This document shows positions 1 to 4,379 of a stretch of DNA of 5,394 nucleotides, piece by piece (the stretch's first letter is position 1; the number at the start of each line of letters is the position of its first letter). Source of the stretch: Thermoflexales bacterium (GTDB lineage: Bacteria > Chloroflexota > Anaerolineae > B4-G1 > SLSP01); NCBI GenBank assembly GCA_007130345.1, contig SLSP01000380.1, forward strand, positions 1 to 5,394, read 5' to 3'. The translations under genes were made by a program, and so were the position numbers. Below the pieces are notes generated by a model that saw only the letters and a program-made list of their open reading frames with translations, was not told the DNA's origin and did not search any database.

Positions 1-42
1 CACGTTCATCTGACATCCTATTGTCCAAATGTAATACTGCAT
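1..42 (-). CDS. miaB: Start of a MiaB-type tRNA methylthiotransferase (partial, cut by the window edge)
   Basis: Only the first 14 codons are inside the window: ATG at 42-40, read leftwards, gives MQYYIWTIGCQMNV. The stretch YYIWTIGCQMN matches the N-terminus of MiaB, the radical SAM enzyme that adds the 2-methylthio group to N6-isopentenyl-adenosine 37 of tRNAs. GCQMN carries the first cysteine of the N-terminal (UPF0004) iron-sulfur cluster site. The sister enzymes RimO and MtaB usually have GCPKN-like and GCKVN-like sequences here, so MiaB fits best. The start lies 3 bases past the stop of the upstream membrane protein gene (TAA CTG ATG). The nearest purine-rich GGGAG (56-60) is rather far away, so translational coupling is likely. 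The motif is seen; the remainder of the protein is inferred. Confidence 0.75.
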   Translation of the reverse strand, partial: MQYYIWTIGCQMNV

Positions 43-45
43 CAG

Positions 46-765
46 TTAGCGGCGCTCCCATTCTTTGGTGGCGTGGCGGATAAGGGCCTGGATTTTGGGA
101 TCGGGAATCTCGCTGACATCGCCATAAATTTCGCCGTTGACGAGGAAACGGATGCCGCCCCCAGGCACGTTCTGGAGATCGATAGCGTGCTTTTGCAACG
201 CCGGCACCTGTGCTTGTAGCTCGGCCACGATGTCGCCGATTTCCTGGGCCAGATTGATGGACAGCATCGATCCCGACGGGCGACCCGTTTCGCGTTCCCC
301 GCGCCCCCGGGACGGAGACCCTAACAATGCCGGCGGCAAGGTGGACGGTGCCACCGTCGGTTCTGACCTGGGCGGCGCGGCAGGAGGGGGGGCTTTGGCA
401 GCGGGGCTTTTCTGGATATAGTCGCGAGCGAACGCCGCCAACTCGCGCAAGGCGATCACCACCTCTTCCTTGACCTCATCTTCCGGCACGGCTTGCAAGG
501 TGCGATACCGCTGCCCCTGGACACGGATCTCCCACATCAGCGTAGGCCCGCGGCGGATACTGAGCAGGGTCGAGTCGGCTTCTGGCGGGCCGGGGCCCGG
601 GGCGCTGACGCGCTCTTTGGCGCGCGATTGCGGCGGCTCTTCCGGCGATTCCCCCATCTTGTTGAGCATCGCAGCTTTGGTGAAATTCCACGTCAGCCAC
701 ACCGTGCAAGCCAAAATGCTTACAAACAGGCCGATCAACACCGGGATAAACGGGAAATTGTCCAT
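46..765 (-). CDS. Membrane-anchored hypothetical protein with a duplicated small module
   Basis: This 239-residue protein has no function I recognise. Residues about 5-28 form one strongly hydrophobic segment followed by lysines (TKAAMLNK), so the rest is probably cytoplasmic. Residues 40-65 and 120-165 are proline-, alanine- and glycine-rich linkers. Between and after them lie two folded-looking blocks (about 66-119 and 166-239). These share the pattern V-x-G-x-x-Y-x(5)-[VI]-P-x(3)-[VI], at 82-98 and 209-225, with identical spacing, followed by a helix. The start is supported by GGAGGAG at 772-778, six bases upstream and inside the end of the preceding gene. Gaps of 3 bases on both sides put it in one operon with the upstream hypothetical gene and miaB. 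A membrane tether for a cytoplasmic binding module is possible, but this is inference. Confidence 0.85.
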   Translation of the reverse strand: MDNFPFIPVLIGLFVSILACTVWLTWNFTKAAMLNKMGESPEEPPQSRAKERVSAPGPGPPEADSTLLSIRRGPTLMWEIRVQGQRYRTLQAVPEDEVKEEVVIALRELAAFARDYIQKSPAAKAPPPAAPPRSEPTVAPSTLPPALLGSPSRGRGERETGRPSGSMLSINLAQEIGDIVAELQAQVPALQKHAIDLQNVPGGGIRFLVNGEIYGDVSEIPDPKIQALIRHATKEWERR

Positions 766-768
766 AGA

Positions 769-1185
769 TCACTCCTCCGCGAAGCCGCCACCGGGCATCT
801 CCACATCGACAATGTCGCCGTGGATGTCAATGATGATGCGAAAGCCCATCAGCCCTAGCCAACTGCGCGTCTCTTCAGGTAGCCCGACCTGCATCAGCTT
901 GTCGAAATTCTCGTCCATCTGATTGATGGCGCTTTCTACCGCCGCCTTGGTGAAGAGATCGTCCTGGTTCATCATCTCCAGCATCCCTTCGACGACCAAC
1001 TCGCGGTGCGCCTCAACGCCGGCTTGCAAGACGCGCAGCACTTCGCGGTCAACTTGCTCTGCCGGGATGTGCCGCAGAAAGCCGTCGTCGTCCACCACAT
1101 AATGCGGCATGCTGCCCACCAGCTTCACGTAAACGGGCCGATCCCGCTCATCGACGATCAGCCCTTCAAAAATTGCCACGGTCAT
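769..1185 (-). CDS. Hypothetical acidic protein, first gene of the miaB operon
   Basis: The protein is 138 residues, soluble and acidic, and I do not recognise the family. The frame is open upstream to 1347, but the start chosen at 1185 (MTVAIFEGLIV) is preceded by GGAGGG. The upstream extension would overlap the divergent gene and the shared promoter region, and it reads like non-coding sequence. The first part (residues 8-41) looks like beta strands ending in GFLRHIP. Residues 41-75 and 76-100 are probably helices, and the C-terminus (114-134) is beta-like and ends PGGGFAEE. The P-x(3)-V-x(3)-V stretch at 41-49 recalls the modules of the downstream membrane protein. The stop is 3 bases before that gene's ATG and the last codons carry its ribosome binding site, so the two are translationally coupled. 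Confidence 0.85.
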   Translation of the reverse strand: MTVAIFEGLIVDERDRPVYVKLVGSMPHYVVDDDGFLRHIPAEQVDREVLRVLQAGVEAHRELVVEGMLEMMNQDDLFTKAAVESAINQMDENFDKLMQVGLPEETRSWLGLMGFRIIIDIHGDIVDVEMPGGGFAEE

Positions 1186-1312
1186 ACGCCCTCCATTCCT
1201 TGCCGTAACCTCAGCTTTGGTGTATAGTTGACGGTCGTGAATGGCCTTATCGTACCAGATTTCGGGAGAAAATACCAGCCGGAGGAGCGGCCCGGCTTGA
1301 GGAGTACGTATT
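1186..1312. promoter_or_regulatory. Divergent intergenic region, probable promoters for both directions
   Basis: These 127 bases separate two genes that face away from each other, so each needs a promoter here. On the minus strand TATACA (1226-1221) is a fair -10 candidate, but nothing like TTGACA lies 16-18 bases upstream of it. On the plus strand TTGACG (1228-1233) resembles a -35, but the best -10 candidates are at poor spacing (TATCGT at 14, TACCAG at 19). A 6-base perfect inverted repeat (AGCCGG 1277-1282, CCGGCT 1292-1297) stands just before the plus-strand ribosome binding site TGAGGAG (1298-1304). Promoter presence is inferred from layout; the exact boxes are weak. Confidence 0.35.
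1189..1194 (-). promoter_or_regulatory. Ribosome binding site GGAGGG that fixes the start at 1185
   Basis: Read on the minus strand, GGAGGG is followed by CGT and then ATG at 1185-1183. The spacing is short but usable. No comparable site precedes the more distal in-frame start at 1347, so this site decides the start of the 138-residue gene. Confidence 0.7.
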
Positions 1313-1744
1313 ATGGGAACAACTGAAAGAGCGCAACAGATGCGCATTGTAGCGGAAATTTTGCTGGTTCACGCGCCTGACCTGCTGCGTGAGGATCAAG
1401 ACCTAGTGCGCGACCTACTCTCGGTGGCGGGAACCGCGCTGCACACCATCCACGAGGATGTGGAAAAGTCGGCGAAGGCGTGGGACAAGCGCGCTTATCA
1501 CGTCCGCGCCGATGAACTCCGGCGCGAGTGGGCGTGGGTGCCGGGCGCTTCAAATTACGCGGTGGGGTTGGCCTTGCGCGAGCCGCCAGTCACAGTAACG
1601 GATGTGCAGAAGCTCCGCACCCTCATCGGGCCGGAGTTAGAGCGTCCCGCCCGCCGGCAGATCAAAGACCCGACGCTCTTCCGGGGTGCGGCAGATGCGG
1701 TACGTCAGAAGCGGGCGAATCGGCGCAAACCGATCCGGGGGTGA
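1313..1744 (+). CDS. Hypothetical protein with a basic C-terminus
   Basis: This 143-residue soluble protein is the only plus-strand gene I accept. I do not recognise a family. The first half (about 5-70) reads as amphipathic helices rich in Leu, Asp and Glu (EILLVHAPDLLREDQDLVRD). The middle has W-A-W-V-P-G-A-S-N-Y (73-82). The second half, LREPPVTVTDVQKLRTLIG, leads into a strongly basic tail (residues 110-143, many Arg and Lys) that could bind nucleic acid. The ATG at 1313 is preceded by TGAGGAG at 1298-1304 with 8 bases between, a good site. It is transcribed divergently from the miaB operon and converges on the PAP2 phosphatase gene with 10 bases between stops. No catalytic motif is visible, so function is unknown. 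Confidence 0.8.
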   Translation: MGTTERAQQMRIVAEILLVHAPDLLREDQDLVRDLLSVAGTALHTIHEDVEKSAKAWDKRAYHVRADELRREWAWVPGASNYAVGLALREPPVTVTDVQKLRTLIGPELERPARRQIKDPTLFRGAADAVRQKRANRRKPIRG

Positions 1745-1760
1745 CGTGCGCGCGTCATCC
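1739..1760. terminator. Hairpin covering the two convergent stop codons, possible shared terminator
   Basis: GGGTGACG (1739-1746) can pair with CGTCATCC (1753-1760), eight pairs including one G-T wobble, around the loop TGCGCG. The left arm holds the TGA of the plus-strand gene and the right arm holds the complement of the TGA of the minus-strand gene. There is no T-run on either side, so it is not a classical intrinsic terminator. It may still block read-through or protect transcript ends. The pairing is seen; the role is inferred. Confidence 0.35.
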
Positions 1761-2276
1761 GAACAGGAACGCCCAGCCCCCGCCGAGCACCGCGCCGAGC
1801 ACCAGCCCCCCGGCGACATCGCTCACGAAGTGCAGGCCCAGCGCCACCCGGCTAAGGCAGACCGCCACCGCCCACCCCGCGAAGAGCACGCGTCCCGGCC
1901 AGGGCAGCCAGGGCGATAGCGCCATCACCAGCGCGCCCACACGGGTCGCGTGCCCGGAGGGGAAAGCGTGCCGATCCAGGTTGGAGTAGAAGCGGCCTCG
2001 CGCGCCATCGGGTCGGGGGCGGCGGATGAGGGCCTTCGCCAACGAGCTACACGCGCCCGCCACCAACATCACGCCGACGATGCGCAGGCTGACCACGCGC
2101 CCCACCCCCGCGCCGAGGAACCACGCGGCTCCCGCGCCGCCCAACCAGAGCAGCGAATCGCCGGAATGGGCCAGCACGGTGGCCGCCCGGCGCATCGCTG
2201 TGCCGCGCACCCATCCCCTAATCTGCCCGGACAGGCGCAGATCGCGCGCGGCCAGCGCGTCAACGTCCCAATTCAC
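1755..2276 (-). CDS. PAP2-family membrane phosphatase
   Basis: The 173-residue protein carries the complete PAP2 (type 2 phosphatidic acid phosphatase) signature. Motif 1 is K81-x6-R88-P89, motif 2 is P106-S-G-H109, and motif 3 is S142-R143-x5-H149-x3-D153. In the family, H149 is the nucleophile and H109 the acid that protonates the leaving group. About five hydrophobic segments follow a short N-terminus (roughly 40-57, 60-80, 112-124, 129-147, 154-172), as in small bacterial lipid phosphatases of the BcrC/PgpB type. The substrate could be undecaprenyl diphosphate, phosphatidylglycerophosphate or another lipid phosphate; sequence alone does not say. The start is GTG at 2276-2274, overlapping the upstream nucleotidyltransferase gene by 17 bases; the next Met (residue 28) would lose the conserved N-terminal part. 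The ribosome binding site is weak, so coupling to the upstream gene is likely. Confidence 0.9.
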   Translation of the reverse strand: MNWDVDALAARDLRLSGQIRGWVRGTAMRRAATVLAHSGDSLLWLGGAGAAWFLGAGVGRVVSLRIVGVMLVAGACSSLAKALIRRPRPDGARGRFYSNLDRHAFPSGHATRVGALVMALSPWLPWPGRVLFAGWAVAVCLSRVALGLHFVSDVAGGLVLGAVLGGGWAFLFG

Positions 2277-3027
2277 GGTCGCACAGTTCCCATTGATGGG
2301 GCTTATCCACGTCCATCGCCATCTCGGCGTGCTCGGTGAGCACAGCGCGGAATTGCAAGTTGAACTTCGCCGCGATTTTGCGCTCGGCTTCGGCGATGCT
2401 CATTCGCCGGGCCGCCAGCTTCATCAGGAACGCCGGGCCGAGCTTGCGCGCCAGATGCACCGCGCTCTTGCGCCGCTGTACCATGTTGGTGAGCAATTCC
2501 TGATGCGTATCGGCTAACTGCGGCGAGATGATGTGAACATCGCCCCCGGCAACGTCCGCGTCGGCGAGGTGGATGAAGCTCCGCGCCGAACTGGGGAAGC
2601 GGCGCTCCATCGCCGCGCGGGGCACCGCGCTGTAGTACACGTCGATAGCGGGATCGGGGCACCGCGCTACCAGTTCATCCACCATCGCGGACGTGAGCAG
2701 CGGGATGTCGGCACAACACGAGAGGACGTGGCGCGGCAATGCCGCGTGATGCGCGCGCAGCCACTCCACACCGGCCAAGGCGTTTAAGAAAAGCGCGCCT
2801 TGATCCGGGATGTGCCCCACAATTTTGGGCGAGACCAACCCGTGCTCCGCGCTCAGGCCCAAGACCACGATGCGCTCCACCGCTTCCGCGCCGGTCAGCG
2901 CGTCCACCACCCACTGGCCCATCGGCTTGCCGCCCACCTCGATAAGCGTTTTCGGCTGGTCTGGTGCCAGTTCATACAGCGGATCCTCCGGCCCAACAAT
3001 GCCTCCGGCAATCAATAAACAATCCAT
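2260..3027 (-). CDS. MobA-like nucleotidyltransferase (GT-A fold)
   Basis: This 255-residue protein resembles NTP transferases that join a nucleoside triphosphate to a phosphorylated metabolite and release diphosphate. The N-terminus LLIAGG starts the fold, followed by QPKTLIEVGGKP (24-35), where K26 fits the substrate-activating lysine of the family. CADIPLL (105-111) supplies the first metal-binding Asp, D107, and MDVDKP (238-243) the second. The usual G-x-G-T-R-M loop after the first strand is replaced by GIVGPEDPLYEL (9-20), so the nucleotide grip must differ from textbook MobA or GlmU. The C-terminal half has a helical basic stretch (185-222). The start is well fixed by AGGAGG at 3033-3038, six bases from the ATG. 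It precedes the PAP2 gene with a 17-base overlap. The substrate is not predictable from what I see. Confidence 0.85.
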   Translation of the reverse strand: MDCLLIAGGIVGPEDPLYELAPDQPKTLIEVGGKPMGQWVVDALTGAEAVERIVVLGLSAEHGLVSPKIVGHIPDQGALFLNALAGVEWLRAHHAALPRHVLSCCADIPLLTSAMVDELVARCPDPAIDVYYSAVPRAAMERRFPSSARSFIHLADADVAGGDVHIISPQLADTHQELLTNMVQRRKSAVHLARKLGPAFLMKLAARRMSIAEAERKIAAKFNLQFRAVLTEHAEMAMDVDKPHQWELCDRELGR

Positions 3028-3038
3028 AATGTCCTCCT

Positions 3039-3049
3039 ATCCGTTGAGT
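3039..3049 (+). repeat. Left copy of an 11-base direct repeat (candidate target site duplication)
   Basis: The sequence atccgttgagt here is identical to 3346-3356, and the flanking bases differ on both sides. This copy sits directly next to the ribosome binding site of the nucleotidyltransferase gene; the other spans the last codons of the upstream gene. The repeat brackets an AT-rich non-coding block built of inverted repeats. Confidence 0.65.
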
Positions 3050-3054
3050 CTCCT

Positions 3055-3173
3055 GAAAAAAGTCCAAAAATCCGATTTTTACACACGCGACCCACTGCCT
3101 ATATGAAATTCACACGCGAAAAATCTATCTCTAGGATCATGTTTCTAAAAAATCGGATTTTTTAGGTTTTTTC
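3055..3173. repeat. Inverted repeat with AAAATCCGATTTT arms, left half of the element
   Basis: Arm 3055-3080 and arm 3148-3173 (reverse complement) match at 22 of 26 positions, with four adjacent mismatches. Each arm is also a palindrome by itself: AAAAATC-C-GATTTTT at 3066-3080 and CTAAAAAATC-G-GATTTTTTAG at 3145-3165. The spacer contains a 9-base direct repeat, CACACGCGA, at 3082-3090 and 3111-3119. The self-palindromes end in T-runs on either strand and could act as terminators. Confidence 0.7.
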
Positions 3174-3329
3174 GCAGTAGCGCAAAACTAACCTTGTGAC
3201 AAGAAGAAGTTCCCGGTTGATTTCAAGTAAGGACACGGATTTACACGGAAAAACACGGATTTTTTTGATTTTATCCGTGAAATCTGTGTTTATCCGTGTC
3301 CCAAACAGGGTGACTTTTGCGGTATTGCG
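3173..3329. repeat. Inverted repeat 3173-3197 / 3305-3329, right half of the element
   Basis: The two 25-base arms match at 20 positions when one is reverse-complemented; the conserved part reads CGCA-n-TA-n-CGCAAAA. The left arm starts at the base where the neighbouring inverted repeat ends, and the right arm directly adjoins the outer terminal repeat at 3330-3345. The pair encloses the ACACGGAT hairpin. The structure could extrude as DNA or fold as RNA. Confidence 0.6.
3231..3301. repeat. ACACGGAT palindromic repeat hairpin
   Basis: GGACACGGAT (3231-3240) pairs perfectly with ATCCGTGTCC (3292-3301). Inside are further copies of the same word: CACGGA at 3244-3249, CACGGAT at 3254-3260, ATCCGTG at 3273-3279 and the variant ATCTGTG at 3282-3288. 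This gives an imperfect long hairpin around a T-rich loop. From memory, similar ACACGGATTT words recur as dispersed repeats in environmental bacterial genomes; a genome count would settle this. Confidence 0.7.
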
Positions 3330-3343
3330 TTTTTTCAATAGAG

Positions 3344-4246
3344 TCATCCGTTGAGTTGCTGAATTTGCGGGCGCATATCGAGATGCGCGATCATCTCCGC
3401 AAGCTCCGCGCGGGTCAACACGCGCCCCTTCCCGGCGACGGCCACCAGCGCGGCTTCCATCATGTTGGTGCCGAAGGAGCGCCCCTCGAAGCGCGGCGTC
3501 GTGGTGATGAGATACCGCGCGCCGGCCTCGCGGAACTTGTCCACATCGGCGGCGGTGGTGGTGTTGGTGAGGATGCTCTTGCCGGGCAAGCGCGGCGGCA
3601 TGTGGCGCTTGGTATAGCCGCAATCCCCGGCGATAATAGTAGCCCACTCATACCAGCGCGTGAAGCGCGGCACCGACTCGTGCTGTTTCTCGCCCATCGG
3701 ATAGAGCCAGCGCAGCGGCGCGAAGCTGACCAGCGGCCCCAACACGGCCACGAAACGTTCCAGGGCGCGCAGGCTTTTCAAGGGGATGGGGATGCCCAGG
3801 CCGAACTGCAAATCGCCGTAGACGCTCTCGTAGCCGGCCTCGACCAGGCTCTCGGCCATGCCGAAGCGATCCACGCCCACATTGACCAGCGCGCGCTTGG
3901 GCTGCAATGCCGCGCCGATTTCAGGCTCCACGTAGCGCATACACTGGCGCTCCAGCGTGTGCTTGAGGCCCCGGCCATCCACCACCGGCGTATGCCGCGC
4001 GCCGCGAACCATCCGCTGCGCCGCGCGCAAAGCGTAGGTGCGCCGCGCCGTCCCCATCGCCAGATCGATGCCGCCCACGCCGAAGGCGTCCACTTTGCCG
4101 TCCATCTCGGCATAGAGCGCGGTAGCCCGCGCCACATCGCCATCCGTCCCGATGCGCTCAATAAGCACCGGCTCTCCCAACAACGCGATTTCCACCCGCT
4201 TATCGCGGATGGAGCTTCCCAAACTGATGCTAACTGCTCGTTTCAT
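3344..4246 (-). CDS. Protein of the family labelled 'quinate 5-dehydrogenase' (function unproven)
   Basis: This 300-residue protein matches, from memory, a family in Chloroflexota and Firmicutes usually labelled quinate 5-dehydrogenase. Conserved-looking blocks in order are SLGSS (8-12), ERIGTDGD (30-37), DAFGVGGIDL (53-62), TPVVDGRGLKHTLER (86-100), VDRFGMAESL (125-134), GDLQFGLGIP (144-153), AGDCGYTKRHMP (206-217), LTNTTTAADV (226-235) and TTTPRFEGRSFGTNMMEA (248-265). I see neither a clear NAD-binding G-x-G-x-x-G after a first strand nor the Lys/Asp pair of true shikimate and quinate dehydrogenases, so the label is doubtful. No signal peptide or membrane segment is present, so it is probably cytoplasmic. 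The ATG at 4246 has a modest AAGG five bases upstream. It was probably once directly adjacent to the nucleotidyltransferase gene, now separated by the repeat element; a shared pathway is inferred. Confidence 0.75.
   Translation of the reverse strand: MKRAVSISLGSSIRDKRVEIALLGEPVLIERIGTDGDVARATALYAEMDGKVDAFGVGGIDLAMGTARRTYALRAAQRMVRGARHTPVVDGRGLKHTLERQCMRYVEPEIGAALQPKRALVNVGVDRFGMAESLVEAGYESVYGDLQFGLGIPIPLKSLRALERFVAVLGPLVSFAPLRWLYPMGEKQHESVPRFTRWYEWATIIAGDCGYTKRHMPPRLPGKSILTNTTTAADVDKFREAGARYLITTTPRFEGRSFGTNMMEAALVAVAGKGRVLTRAELAEMIAHLDMRPQIQQLNG
3346..3356 (+). repeat. Right copy of the 11-base direct repeat (candidate target site duplication)
   Basis: This identical copy of atccgttgagt lies over the last codons of the 'quinate dehydrogenase-like' gene; its first base is the final base of that gene's stop codon complement. 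Together with 3039-3049 it frames the AT-rich element. Because this copy is coding, it is probably the original target sequence. Confidence 0.65.
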
Positions 4247-4265
4247 AGAAACCTTATCCTCGTTT

Positions 4266-4301
4266 TGACGTTAAACGTCAGGCGTCAAACGTCAAACGTC
4301 A
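4266..4301 (+). repeat. Tandem heptamer array AACGTCA with an inverted first copy
   Basis: Four head-to-tail heptamers run 4274-4301: AACGTCA, GGCGTCA, AACGTCA, AACGTCA. An inverted copy TGACGTT stands before them at 4266-4272, so TGACGTT-A-AACGTCA is a perfect palindrome (4266-4280). It lies about 20-55 bases upstream of the 300-residue gene on the minus strand, in its leader. Short tandem heptamers of this kind are known as dispersed repeats in some bacteria; a protein-binding array is another possibility. Confidence 0.8.
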
Positions 4302-4341
4302 TGATGCTCAGTAGCCAAAATTTTATGATGTCTCGTCAAGC

Positions 4342-4376
4342 TAAGTCACGCAATACGCAACACGCAACAAGACTTA
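4342..4376 (+). repeat. Tandem heptamer array ACGCAAC framed by TAAGTC / GACTTA
   Basis: Three heptamers, ACGCAAT, ACGCAAC and ACGCAAC, occupy 4348-4368. They are framed by the perfect 6-base inverted repeat TAAGTC (4342-4347) and GACTTA (4371-4376), so the array would be the loop of a hairpin. It starts 4 bases beyond the stop of the large minus-strand gene. The word ACGCAATAC also occurs in the element at 3322-3330 (minus strand). No T-run supports termination. Confidence 0.75.
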
Positions 4377-4379
4377 CCC

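Larger units (their letters stand above)
3050..3345. mobile_element. Candidate non-coding MITE-like insertion of 296 bases
   Basis: This stretch between two minus-strand genes has no credible reading frame and is AT-rich (91 G+C of 240 bases in 3061-3300) amid G+C-rich genes. It is bracketed by an 11-base perfect direct repeat. Its ends are partly inverted: 3046-3061 against 3330-3345 match at 13 of 16 positions, including GAAAAAA. Inside lie two further inverted repeats that abut at 3173, one of them enclosing an ACACGGAT hairpin. If the block and one repeat copy are removed, the upstream gene still ends with the same residues (QLNG) but stops at TAG, directly at AGGAGG of the next gene. All this fits a small passive element mobilised in trans. 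The alternative is a regulatory structured RNA region with a chance repeat. Confidence 0.5.

Noticed and set aside
470..922. Plus-strand open frame of 150 codons
   Set aside because: It covers two coupled minus-strand genes in antisense, with Ser/Pro-rich low-complexity translation and no recognisable feature.
1186..1347. N-terminal extension of the 138-residue protein to a start at 1347
   Set aside because: The extension would overlap the divergent gene, has no ribosome binding site, and a good GGAGGG precedes the inner ATG at 1185.
3162..3647. Minus-strand open frame of 161 codons reaching into the element
   Set aside because: It is an out-of-frame shadow of the 300-residue gene that continues into AT-rich repeat sequence; the accepted frame has clear conserved blocks.
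4266..4301. TTGACG words in the heptamers (minus strand) as -35 boxes
   Set aside because: No acceptable -10 lies 16-18 bases downstream of any copy; the match comes from the repeat unit TGACGTT itself.
4266..4376. CRISPR array
   Set aside because: The units are 7 bases and directly adjacent, with no spacers, so this is simple tandem repetition.
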